Of a DNA stretch of 64,000 nt, positions 16,169 through 23,646 are shown one piece after another. Location of the stretch: positions 1 through 64,000 of IMG/VR virus record IMGVR_UViG_3300032242_001644; one strand, given 5' to 3'. The position numbers and the translations under genes were made by a program. The DNA comes from a virus. Each line of letters opens with the position of its first letter. The stretch's first letter is position 1. A model generated the notes under the pieces. That model was not told the origin of the DNA. It searched no databases and saw only the letters and a list, made by a program, of their open reading frames with translations.

Positions 16169-16956
16169 TGGTTAATTATGTCAAAAACCTTGCCTGATTT
16201 CATTTCGTTAACATGGAACTGTCCGTAGGCAAGATGACAGGCCCATGCATATAATTTATCACTGTCTGCATAGTAAGGAGTGTCTATCAGACTCAAGTCT
16301 TGCAGTGACACCGGACTTGCGGCATTGACCGGGGCCATGGTAAATGCCGGAATTCCATGAAAAATTGCCTCAATTGCGGCCACACTGTTGTAAGTTACCA
16401 GTGCAAAAATATCCCTGTCTAGAGCCTGTTGAAGTGTGTCATTGACTGTTCGGTCAATGCGGTTAGGAGCACGTTCACGGACAACAACTGGTCGGTCAGT
16501 GTGTTTTTTAATTTTGTTTACAGTGTCGCTGACCCACTGATTTTTGTCAATTCCGTAAAATTTACATGGTTTTTCGTCAGGTGCTGCAACCATGATTGCA
16601 CGTCCTGTTTTCTTCCAAGGTTGAAAAGTTTTATTGAACTGTTTGAAGCGATCATCAGGACGAGCAACAATTTCTCCATGCTGTAAATTATTTTTTACAA
16701 TTCGATGCCAGTATTTCCAACCATTAGGATTGGCAGAATTTTGCTCATTTCCAAAGTAGCCAGTGTCAACATAGTAGAAATCTCTACCATCCTCCCAACA
16801 CTGTTTCATTATCTTATGTTTGAGGATTCCTCGAAGTACAATCGGGTCAGTTGAGGTCAAATAATCAAAATCTTCAGTAGAGATCGAATGTGTACCACTC
16901 CCCTTGGCAAACATGTTGATGTACTCATCTTTACCATTTTTACTCAAAAAAATCAT
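16165..16956 (-). CDS. GT-B-like glycan-transfer protein, paralogue 3
   Basis: 263 aa. It has R-P-V-V-V-R-E-R near 155-162 in place of the R-x-H-P of its paralogues, followed by F-A-L-V-T-Y-N-S-V-A-A-I-E-A-I-F-H-G-I-P-A and the ending W-A-C-H-L-A-Y-G-Q-F with N-E-M-K-S-G. Loss of the His-Pro pair may change the active site. It overlaps genes on both sides by 4 nt, so it is in one operon with 15236 and 16953. Confidence 0.6.
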   Translation of the reverse strand: MIFLSKNGKDEYINMFAKGSGTHSISTEDFDYLTSTDPIVLRGILKHKIMKQCWEDGRDFYYVDTGYFGNEQNSANPNGWKYWHRIVKNNLQHGEIVARPDDRFKQFNKTFQPWKKTGRAIMVAAPDEKPCKFYGIDKNQWVSDTVNKIKKHTDRPVVVRERAPNRIDRTVNDTLQQALDRDIFALVTYNSVAAIEAIFHGIPAFTMAPVNAASPVSLQDLSLIDTPYYADSDKLYAWACHLAYGQFHVNEMKSGKVFDIINQ

Positions 16957-17633
16957 AAACTACGCTGTAGACAGTATTCGGTGTAAATTCTCTCACGATG
17001 CCATTCATCAGCAAAGTCTCCCTGATCAGCAAACTCATGAAAGCACGGTGTACCAAGAGTAAAGTGTACTAATTTTGCCAAAGGATTCCATTCATACTCA
17101 ATATCAAGCCAATTCCATTCATTGGGTAATTCGCCAATTAAATCATCTGTAAGCCACGTGAATCTATGTACCTGTGCTCCAGTTGCTGACTGTACAAATC
17201 CAGGTGTGACGGCAGCATTAGCGGGATGCCCGCAATTCCATAAGATGACGCTTGACCAATTCTTTCGAGGGTAGTTGTCATTTTTTGCCCCAAGGTATTT
17301 TTCAGACATTCTAGTTTCGTAGTTGTGTTTAACCACCATAACTGCTTTTGTTTCATCACGTAGCTCCCATAATTTAGTGATATCATCACGTAGGATCATG
17401 TCACCGTCTATGAAGATTGCCCACCCTTGATAGTTCATTAGGTGTGGTACTAGAAAGCGACTATAGATAAACTGATTGCTGCCGTCAGTGTGTGTTTCTT
17501 GATATTCTTTAATTGTGTTTAATGCCAATGCCGTGATACTAACTGGTGTAGATGTGTGTCTAATAATACTGTTGGAACACACATGATAGGCAATCGCTTC
17601 TCTTGGATCATAGCCGATGAATACTGGAATCAT
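16953..17633 (-). CDS. GT-A-type glycosyltransferase (GT8-like)
   Basis: 226 aa. It begins M-I-P-V-F-I-G-Y-D-P-R-E and carries the D-x-D motif in A-I-F-I-D-G-D-M (near 73-80). The C-terminal K-L-V-H-F-T-L-G-T-P histidine region is typical of GT8-like enzymes that bind UDP-sugars with Mn2+. It overlaps the cytidylyltransferase-cupin gene by 4 nt. Likely adds a hexose to the same glycan as its neighbours. Confidence 0.75.
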   Translation of the reverse strand: MIPVFIGYDPREAIAYHVCSNSIIRHTSTPVSITALALNTIKEYQETHTDGSNQFIYSRFLVPHLMNYQGWAIFIDGDMILRDDITKLWELRDETKAVMVVKHNYETRMSEKYLGAKNDNYPRKNWSSVILWNCGHPANAAVTPGFVQSATGAQVHRFTWLTDDLIGELPNEWNWLDIEYEWNPLAKLVHFTLGTPCFHEFADQGDFADEWHRERIYTEYCLQRSL

Positions 17634-18382
17634 TTTCTTTCAATGTCCTCTTCAGTACACTCAGTTCCGTATTGAATTTCAATTACATGTAACGGCACAG
17701 TTGTTGGATTATGTAATTGATGCCATTCACCTGTAAGTATTGTTTCTTGTTTAAAACGTTTTATACGTTCGCCACCGAAGTCCCAATTAAGTCCTGCTTC
17801 GCCTTCGGCAATAAACCAAAGTTCAGTACGATTAGCATGACGTTGCATACTTAGACTCTTACCGGGATCAACCGTAAGTTCTTTTACCTTGACAGTATTG
17901 TTATGAGTGTGTAGAACACGATAATAACCCCACGGCCGAATAGTTTTGGGGCTTTTCCACTCTTCTAAAATCCAACTTGAACTGTTAGCTTTGTTTTCAC
18001 CACCAACGCCAAATACAAATTCTAGGTTAAGATATTCGTTTAACAAATCCATTTCTGGAATATTTTCTTGTGTCCTATCCCCGCCATTGGCAAAGACAAT
18101 CTGTTCGTTGGGATATATTGCTCGTAGCTTGCGTATTGCATCTTTAGCAGAATTGTCACTGTCATCGAAGTTTATTACTTGTGTGATATCTTTCAATCCG
18201 CCTACAATAGTGGCACGTTCTTCCCAAGGTAAGAATGGCCTACCTTTTTTACGGGTAAGCCATTCATCAGAGTTTATTCCAACAATTAAGACATCTCCTA
18301 ACTTCTTTGCTGCCTGTAGATAGGCAATGTGACCGGAGTGGATCGGATCAAATCCGCCTGTAGCTAAAACTATTTTTCTCAT
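17630..18382 (-). CDS. Cytidylyltransferase-cupin fusion protein
   Basis: 250 aa with two domains. Residues 1-140 are a nucleotidyltransferase of the RfaE/TagD kind: G-G-F-D-P-I-H-S-G-H at 9-18 with the HxGH motif, and N-G-G-D-R at 99-103. Residues 148-250 are a cupin like the C-terminal part of type II mannose-6-phosphate isomerase: M-Q-R-H (179-182), E-L-W-F (187-190), H-Q-L-H (221-224). The pair suggests activation and isomerisation of a sugar. Possible late-like octamer TGTAAATA 5 nt before the ATG; no ribosome binding site seen. Confidence 0.78.
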   Translation of the reverse strand: MRKIVLATGGFDPIHSGHIAYLQAAKKLGDVLIVGINSDEWLTRKKGRPFLPWEERATIVGGLKDITQVINFDDSDNSAKDAIRKLRAIYPNEQIVFANGGDRTQENIPEMDLLNEYLNLEFVFGVGGENKANSSSWILEEWKSPKTIRPWGYYRVLHTHNNTVKVKELTVDPGKSLSMQRHANRTELWFIAEGEAGLNWDFGGERIKRFKQETILTGEWHQLHNPTTVPLHVIEIQYGTECTEEDIERK

Positions 18383-18387
18383 AGCAA

Positions 18388-18395
18388 TATTTACA
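18388..18395 (-). promoter_or_regulatory. Possible late-like octamer TGTAAATA
   Basis: One mismatch to TATAAATA, ending 5 nt before the ATG at 18382. It overlaps the end of the UvsY-like gene. Confidence 0.3.
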
Positions 18396-18843
18396 GAGTT
18401 GCATCTTCCATTCCCGCTGTTCTGAGTTTAATCACATTAGAAAGTTGCCATTGTTTGACGTCTAGACCTTTTACAATGCCTAACCATTTGTTGCGTAGTA
18501 GAGCAAATTCATTGATAATCTTTTCAAAATCTACCACATCTGCTTCGCCTTCAACAAACCTATCAACGTCTCGACTGCTCAATGCACGTTGATAGTTTTC
18601 TAGATATTTTCTAAAATGTTGACTACGAAGTCGACGTAATTCAATGTTAAGATATTCAAGAATTGCTTCAATCTCTTGTAGTTGATTAAATCTCTGTTCC
18701 ACAATACCGGGCATACTGGCAGCGGCTTTTTCTATATTTCCCGCTATGCGAGTATCACTTTTTGCTGCCAATAATTCGGCCTCATAATATGCCACGGCAT
18801 CTGGAATATGAGAAATATCCTTGGATACCTTGTTATACCACAT
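18391..18843 (-). CDS. uvsY: UvsY-like recombination mediator
   Basis: 150-aa helical protein. The C-terminal half has the pattern seen in UvsY-like proteins of marine T4-like phages (from memory): Y-Q-R-A-L-S-S-R-D near 85-93, L-L-R-N-K-W-L-G-I-V-K-G-L near 116-128, and K-Q-W-Q-L-S-N-V-I-K-L-R-T-A-G at the end. T4 UvsY (137 aa) loads UvsX on gp32-coated ssDNA. The gene sits next to UvsX and gp32, which supports the call. Sequence similarity to T4 UvsY itself is slight. Confidence 0.6.
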   Translation of the reverse strand: MWYNKVSKDISHIPDAVAYYEAELLAAKSDTRIAGNIEKAAASMPGIVEQRFNQLQEIEAILEYLNIELRRLRSQHFRKYLENYQRALSSRDVDRFVEGEADVVDFEKIINEFALLRNKWLGIVKGLDVKQWQLSNVIKLRTAGMEDATL

Positions 18844-18845
18844 GA

Positions 18846-19085
18846 TTAATCTTCGTCTTCGTAATAGTCTAAATCTTCTTCTTCTTCTGCGTCACTGCCG
18901 TCAATTGCATACTCAATAGCAGCATCAAGATGACTGTCAACGCCAATAAGTCCTTCTAGAACAGATTCTTTTACTCCGTTATCAAGTAGGACATTGATAA
19001 AATCATATGCAATATCTTTCTTGGCCTTTTCAGGTACGTGTTCAATAAATGTATTCCAAATATCTGCAATCAAATCTTCTTTCAT
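18846..19085 (-). CDS. Small acidic protein, 79 aa
   Basis: Lies between UvsX (one-base overlap) and the UvsY-like gene. Residues 1-60 are helical; residues 64-79 are almost all Asp/Glu with two Tyr. The acidic tail resembles those of ssDNA-protein partners. No family assigned; a recombination accessory role is inferred from position. Confidence 0.6.
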   Translation of the reverse strand: MKEDLIADIWNTFIEHVPEKAKKDIAYDFINVLLDNGVKESVLEGLIGVDSHLDAAIEYAIDGSDAEEEEDLDYYEDED

Positions 19086-20158
19086 TATGCGACCTCCGTT
19101 TCTCCGTCAGTAATAGTTATCTCAACAGGTGTTTTTTCACCAAACTTAACAATCTCGTCCATCATGATAGTAAGACCGTCTTTCTCGTTCTTTTCCCATG
19201 CTTTACGGAACTGTTTGATAATTTCGCCATCTGCTGTAGTGTAGACAAGACTGTTACCTTCTTTCTTAAGCATCCCTTTAGCTTCAAACAAGTCGACTAA
19301 TCCGCTATACGGACTCATACCTGTTTCATATGGAATTTCAACTTGTACACTTTCAAAAGGCTTTGCGTAACGAGTTTTCATAATCTTACAGGCTGCACGA
19401 ATACCGTTAACAGTTGTAGTCTTGTTACCGTCTGCGTCTGTTTTTAACTTTAACTTACGCATGGCAATAACAATACTGCTAGCATAGATGAAACCTTGAC
19501 CACCTGAAATTTTATCATCTGGATCGAACATATCTTGACTTGCGTAAGTGTGATTTGTACAAACCATACCTACATTGTAACTACCAAACATGTTTACACA
19601 GTTACGAACAAGACTGGTCAATGCCTTAGGCTTACGGCCCATGTCACCTTTCATTTCGCCTGCTTCAAACTGATTAACGTCTGTAGGAGTCAACAACATA
19701 CCCAATGAATCAATCACAAACATAACCTTAGGACGAGTTTCCTCCGGCATCAATTTGTATTCTTTCATGAACTCACTAATAGTACGAGCAACGTCATCGA
19801 TCATAGCCATGTTAAGTTTTAACAACTTGTCTTCACTAGTATCAACGCCCAATGCCTTGAGCCATGCTTCATCTAGAGCGTTTTCGCTATCAACAAGTAC
19901 AACATAAATTCCTTGTTCTTGAGCATGTTTAATCAAGTTACCTGAGCAGATATACGATTTACCTGCACCAGACTCACCTGCTAATACTGTTACCTTACCA
20001 AGTGGAACACCTTTGTTAAAGTCTCCGCTGATAAGATAGTTCAAGGCATAATTGCCAGTACTCACCCAATCTGTTGGATCATTAAATCCAACACCTAACC
20101 CTTCAATTGATTTGGTTAGGGTCTTTCTAAATTTTGTAATATCAAATGCTTTTGTCAT
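19085..20158 (-). CDS. uvsX: UvsX recombinase (RecA family)
   Basis: Strand-exchange protein that drives recombination-dependent replication and repair. Walker A G-E-S-G-A-G-K-S is at 61-68, Walker B V-M-F-V-I-D-S at 145-151, and the stretch G-E-M-K-G-D-M-G-R-K near 170 matches RecA loop 1. H-T-Y and S-G-G-Q-G-F-I-Y (loop 2 and base of the core) follow. The length of 357 aa is close to T4 UvsX (391). The start has AGGGA upstream, just past a hairpin separating it from gp32. Confidence 0.93.
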   Translation of the reverse strand: MTKAFDITKFRKTLTKSIEGLGVGFNDPTDWVSTGNYALNYLISGDFNKGVPLGKVTVLAGESGAGKSYICSGNLIKHAQEQGIYVVLVDSENALDEAWLKALGVDTSEDKLLKLNMAMIDDVARTISEFMKEYKLMPEETRPKVMFVIDSLGMLLTPTDVNQFEAGEMKGDMGRKPKALTSLVRNCVNMFGSYNVGMVCTNHTYASQDMFDPDDKISGGQGFIYASSIVIAMRKLKLKTDADGNKTTTVNGIRAACKIMKTRYAKPFESVQVEIPYETGMSPYSGLVDLFEAKGMLKKEGNSLVYTTADGEIIKQFRKAWEKNEKDGLTIMMDEIVKFGEKTPVEITITDGETEVA

Positions 20159-20175
20159 AATAGATCCCTAGTGTG

Positions 20176-20207
20176 AAAGAAGTGTGGGGAGAACCCCCAC
20201 ACTTTTA
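20176..20207 (-). terminator. Hairpin between gp32 and UvsX (terminator or attenuator)
   Basis: Perfect 9-bp stem AGTGTGGGG (20181-20189) and CCCCACACT (20195-20203) with a 5-nt loop. On the minus strand it is followed by TCTTTC, a weak T-run, so partial termination between abundant gp32 and UvsX is likely. Confidence 0.6.
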
Positions 20208-20213
20208 AGTCAA

Positions 20214-21221
20214 TTACTCTGACTTGTTACGATTGCGAATCATTGCAAGAATGTCTTGCGCACGACTTGCTTGACCGTCACCTGCCGGAGCACTAGGCGC
20301 TGCCGCTGGGGCTGCTTTTGCTACTACTGGTTCGTCATATTCGTCGTCAACTGGAGCTGCTGTTGGCGCTACAGTACGAGCCGCACCAGCAGTAGATGCT
20401 GAGCCGCTACGACCAACTGGATCACCAGTTGCTGAACCCAATCCTGCTGGCTTGAAGTATTGACCCCAACGATCTAGGTCATATGCTTCGCCGTCAACTG
20501 ATGCTTCGAACATTTCTTTCATAACTTTCAATTCAACATCTGTAGGCTTCTTAGGCAAGAAGTCCATCAGGTTAAACAAGCCATGTTCAGCAATTGCCTG
20601 CTGTTCAATATCGCTCAATGCACGTTCACGACGGCTCCACTTACTAGTAGAGTAGTCAGCATATCCGCCTTTGCTAGTTTTAGCAATACGGAAATCAACA
20701 CCACGCAAGAAGTCTGTTGGCAATTCTTCCAACTCTGGATCCATCAATGCTGAACGGATGATCTGATAAATCTGAGGTCCGATAATAAATCTACGGATAG
20801 GGTTTGCTGGTGCGTTGTCTTCTTTCAATGGATCATCAACGATGAAACCTTGGAATACATAACTACGCTTTTTCCAATACTTACGACCCATCTCTTCTAG
20901 ACTCTTGTCTTTAAACCAACCGCGAACTTCGCTGAGGATTGGACAAGTTTCATTCCACATTTCAACGCAAGGTACTTGTACCTGCACTGGACGTGAATCG
21001 GTCTGACCTTTAACGCCCGCGAACGGAAGTTTGATCATGGCTCGTTCAGCCCAGAAGAATGTGTTGTTTGGATCTTTGTCTGGAAGAAAGCGGACTACTG
21101 CTTCTTTGTTTTCGTCCATGTTCCAGTGTGGATAGATAGCGTTGTCGCCACCTTTTGATTCGCCGGATTTACCGGTTTGTGCTTGTTGAAGTTTAGCACG
21201 GATTTCTGCGAGTGATGCCAT
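20214..21221 (-). CDS. 32: Single-stranded DNA binding protein (T4 gp32-like)
   Basis: Coats ssDNA and organises replication and recombination proteins. The N-terminus is basic (S-L-A-E-I-R-A-K-L-Q), the cooperativity region. The core (30-245) matches gp32 of marine T4-like phages, with W-F-K-D-K-S and R-K-Y-W-K-K-R-S near 101-120. Only two cysteines (85 and 93) lie where T4 has its zinc ligands, so zinc binding is uncertain. Residues 255-320 form an Ala/Pro linker with the acidic D-D-E-Y-D-E. It has a strong promoter (21279-21307) and an AGGAGG ribosome binding site. Confidence 0.9.
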   Translation of the reverse strand: MASLAEIRAKLQQAQTGKSGESKGGDNAIYPHWNMDENKEAVVRFLPDKDPNNTFFWAERAMIKLPFAGVKGQTDSRPVQVQVPCVEMWNETCPILSEVRGWFKDKSLEEMGRKYWKKRSYVFQGFIVDDPLKEDNAPANPIRRFIIGPQIYQIIRSALMDPELEELPTDFLRGVDFRIAKTSKGGYADYSTSKWSRRERALSDIEQQAIAEHGLFNLMDFLPKKPTDVELKVMKEMFEASVDGEAYDLDRWGQYFKPAGLGSATGDPVGRSGSASTAGAARTVAPTAAPVDDEYDEPVVAKAAPAAAPSAPAGDGQASRAQDILAMIRNRNKSE

Positions 21222-21278
21222 TTTTGTATGCCTCCTATAGCCTTAAATAAAAATGTGTTATGCCTAATGCACATATGT

Positions 21279-21307
21279 AGTATGCGCTTTCTATTTAGTA
21301 AAGTCAA
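21279..21307 (-). promoter_or_regulatory. Sigma70-like promoter of gp32
   Basis: TTGACT (21302-21307), exact 17-nt spacer, CATACT (21279-21284). The leader is about 50 nt and contains AGGAGG before the ATG at 21221. Confidence 0.6.
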
Positions 21308-21344
21308 TGATAATGCTATCTAAATCTGAATATATTTCTACCAA

Positions 21345-21377
21345 TAAAAAAGCCCTAACGCTTTCACGCTTGGGCTT
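21345..21377 (-). terminator. Rho-independent terminator upstream of the gp32 promoter
   Basis: Stem 21351-21360 paired with 21367-21376 (10 bp with one mismatch and one G-T pair), 6-nt loop holding the TGA of the small gene above, then a T6 run on the minus strand. It isolates gp32 from upstream transcription. Confidence 0.75.
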
Positions 21378-21546
21378 TTCTATATGCTGCCATTGCTAGT
21401 TCTCTAGCTTGAGCCAATCTATTCATAACATAGTCACTCAACGGAGCATCATCGTCTTCGTGTACTACTTTACCAAACTTATCAGCTTGTCGATTACGAC
21501 CAAATGTGACCTCATCGTCTATTATGAGGTCATCATTGTCATCTAG
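21364..21546 (-). CDS. Small protein without a usual start codon, about 60 aa
   Basis: The minus frame ending at the TGA at 21366-21364 encodes a convincing phage-like sequence: an acidic beginning D-D-N-D-D-L-I-I-D-D-E-V, then K-F-G-K-V-V-H-E-D-D-D-A-P-L-S-D-Y-V and a helix N-R-L-A-Q-A-R-E-L-A. The P-L-S-D-Y-V motif recalls small conserved proteins of T4-like phages. No ATG, GTG or TTG lies in frame before it; the frame opens inside the 3' end of the Ala-rich gene, offset +1. A frameshift, a rare start codon or an assembly error could explain it. A 9-bp inverted repeat (21507-21532) lies near the beginning. Confidence 0.45.
   Translation of the reverse strand, partial: LDDNDDLIIDDEVTFGRNRQADKFGKVVHEDDDAPLSDYVMNRLAQARELAMAAYRKAQA
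21507..21532. repeat. 9-bp perfect inverted repeat inside the startless gene
   Basis: TGACCTCAT (21507-21515) and ATGAGGTCA (21524-21532) with an 8-nt loop. It could form a stable RNA hairpin on either strand close to the start of the 60-aa frame. Confidence 0.6.
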
Positions 21547-21547
21547 A

Positions 21548-21778
21548 TTACTTAGCGACTGAGGCTTTAACTTCAGCTTTTGGTTCGACTTTCGTTGCAG
21601 GCTTGGCTGCTTCGCTTTTAGTGGCCTCGGCTTTCTTTTCTACTTTTGCAGTCTTGTTAGGTGCAGGTGAAGCGGTTACAGCAGGAGCGGCAGCTGGTGT
21701 AGCCGGAGCCTTAGCTGGTTCTGTAGCGAAAGCAGTTGCAGCAACCAAAGTTGCGATTAGAGTTGCGATTAATTTCAT
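21548..21778 (-). CDS. Secreted Ala/Lys/Pro-rich peptide, 76 aa
   Basis: Residues 1-18 form a classical Sec signal peptide ending A-F-A; the mature part is low-complexity Ala/Pro then Ala/Lys/Glu repeats. Short secreted peptides of this style are frequent in Betaproteobacteria and related hosts, so it may be host-derived. It has an AAAGGAAA ribosome binding site, and a terminator of the preceding gene lies upstream. A periplasmic or envelope role is inferred; function unknown. Confidence 0.65.
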   Translation of the reverse strand: MKLIATLIATLVAATAFATEPAKAPATPAAAPAVTASPAPNKTAKVEKKAEATKSEAAKPATKVEPKAEVKASVAK

Positions 21779-21865
21779 TTTAAAGTTTCCTTTAGGTTAT
21801 ACACAAGAACCTTCCTGTGTACATATATAACGCTGTAGCTCAAGGAAACGTTTACACCTAGTCAA

Positions 21866-21887
21866 AAGAAAAGGCACCAAAGTGCCC
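21866..21887 (-). terminator. Rho-independent terminator after the 574-aa gene
   Basis: GGCAC/GTGCC 5-bp stem (21873-21877 and 21882-21886) with a 4-nt loop, followed on the minus strand by TTTTCTTTT. It closes the packaging-side operon before the Ala-rich gene. Confidence 0.65.
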
Positions 21888-21906
21888 AATCTTTAAGTTT
21901 TTAATT

Positions 21907-23631
21907 TTACATGCCTGATAGTGCTTTAATACGTGCTAGTTCTTGTATCTCTGGATTCTCAACTGCCTGTGCTGGTGCAAGTTTTTCACACCAAGAGCGA
22001 GTCGCTTGTTCAGCTTGCTCACCAAATTTCTTACCTACCATGATCGCAATACGTTCTGGCGGAGTTGCAAATGTATTAGATGAGTGATCATAATGCGATT
22101 TAATAAACTCCGCTAACTTTTTAACATCCACAGGACCTGGCTCTTCGCCCATGCTTTCTTGCGGAACTTCTGCTGCTGCCGCTGGTACGGCCGCTGGTGC
22201 TTCTGGCGCTGTTATATCACCTCCTGGGGCAGTCGCCGGCGTCTCACCTTGCTCTTCTGGTGAGTAATCACCAAAATCTAATTCTTGTAGGACATCGGGG
22301 GCATGTTCTTCAAGCCATGTGTGTACTAAGCCTCTTACATCATATGTAGAATCTTTGCTTTTTTCTACTTCTAGTTTAATTTCTTTTTCTAGAATAGGAT
22401 CATTAATAATGCCTTTTAAACTCTGGATGGCATTAAGTCCATCGTCACCCGCTGGGAATGCTTCGCTAACTAACGGCTGTAATTGTCTAATAGCGGCATC
22501 GCGTTGTTCTGGGTCTTGGATAGCACTAGTTTCACCTAGTCCCATTACCCATGATTCAAACTTGTCAAAATCAGTGACTTCAATATCTTCTTCTATCTCT
22601 TCAGAATTCATTTGTTCAGTAGATGTCATGGCGACTATGTCGTCGTAGCCTACGTCGGACGCTTCTTTCATGAGTCTGTAGATCACTGGAAATACAGATG
22701 CAATGTCCTCTTTGAAATTCTTAACTGTAAATTTGTCTGTGTAATCAGCGATTACATCTTCTGGAATTTCTTCTTGAATGTTTGCCTGGAAAGACTCTTT
22801 GTATGCTTGGTAGTGGCTTTGTTTTGCTAACTTAGCTAGGGTTTCGCGTAGCTTGTTTAAGTGGCCTTGACTGCGTTCAACGATACCATTTGTATCGCTA
22901 TTCATTAGATCGTTACGCACAACATAATTACTAAAACTTCTTAATTGAGCAATTTCTTCACTCATGCCTACAATGCTCTTGCCTATGTCGTCATATGGTG
23001 CGCCACCATTGGCCACGTGACGTTGCATGGCACGGGCACCTGCCAAGTGGATGAAAGGATATTTAAAACGCTCCCCGTCACCGTTCTCAACAAACAATGC
23101 TGAGATGTTTCTGCTTCTAGCACCAGGAGTCATTTCTTCTGGTAGTGCATTTTTATGTTTAATAATTAACCGTGTGTTTTCAAGTTTCTGAAAACTGGTT
23201 TTATTTGTACCGTACATTGCTGCTTCACTCATAATACTTTCTCCGACTTGGGCGTTGTTCTGACTTAGGAATTTAAAATCATTTTTATCTAGATTATCTT
23301 TGGCAATGTCTCTAGTGTCAAACGACAGTAGACGACTTTTTGCAAACATACGTAATTCTTTTAAGAAATCGTACCATTCATTTTTTTGTACAGGATCCAT
23401 ATCTTCTGCTAGGTTATCGCTGTAGTAAACTTTCATGCTACCGTTTTCTGCAAGACTAATACTAACATGCCCAATTGGTGTTTCACCGTGCATATAGTCA
23501 AAGTCGAAGAATGCCGCTTCCTCGGGATTGATAGTCACTTGTCCGTCGGGTGCGCCTAGTGTTAGCCCTGTAAATCTACTTCGAATTTTGTAGAATAGGT
23601 CTGTGCTAATTGATTTAATCGTGTTTTCCAT
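21907..23631 (-). CDS. Conserved large protein next to terminase, 574 aa
   Basis: Unknown protein, alpha/beta at the N-terminus (1-200) with a helical middle. A linker rich in Ala/Pro/Glu (about 460-505) is followed by a C-terminal helical domain. No enzymatic motif is recognised. Its late octamer AATAAATA 7 nt before the ATG and its place after gp17 suggest a virion or assembly role. From memory, marine T4-like phages have large unknown proteins at this place. Confidence 0.6.
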   Translation of the reverse strand: MENTIKSISTDLFYKIRSRFTGLTLGAPDGQVTINPEEAAFFDFDYMHGETPIGHVSISLAENGSMKVYYSDNLAEDMDPVQKNEWYDFLKELRMFAKSRLLSFDTRDIAKDNLDKNDFKFLSQNNAQVGESIMSEAAMYGTNKTSFQKLENTRLIIKHKNALPEEMTPGARSRNISALFVENGDGERFKYPFIHLAGARAMQRHVANGGAPYDDIGKSIVGMSEEIAQLRSFSNYVVRNDLMNSDTNGIVERSQGHLNKLRETLAKLAKQSHYQAYKESFQANIQEEIPEDVIADYTDKFTVKNFKEDIASVFPVIYRLMKEASDVGYDDIVAMTSTEQMNSEEIEEDIEVTDFDKFESWVMGLGETSAIQDPEQRDAAIRQLQPLVSEAFPAGDDGLNAIQSLKGIINDPILEKEIKLEVEKSKDSTYDVRGLVHTWLEEHAPDVLQELDFGDYSPEEQGETPATAPGGDITAPEAPAAVPAAAAEVPQESMGEEPGPVDVKKLAEFIKSHYDHSSNTFATPPERIAIMVGKKFGEQAEQATRSWCEKLAPAQAVENPEIQELARIKALSGM

Positions 23632-23638
23632 GGTAATA

Positions 23639-23646
23639 TATTTATT
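23639..23646 (-). promoter_or_regulatory. Late-like octamer AATAAATA
   Basis: Ends 7 nt before the ATG at 23631 and touches the stop codon of gp17. Confidence 0.45.
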
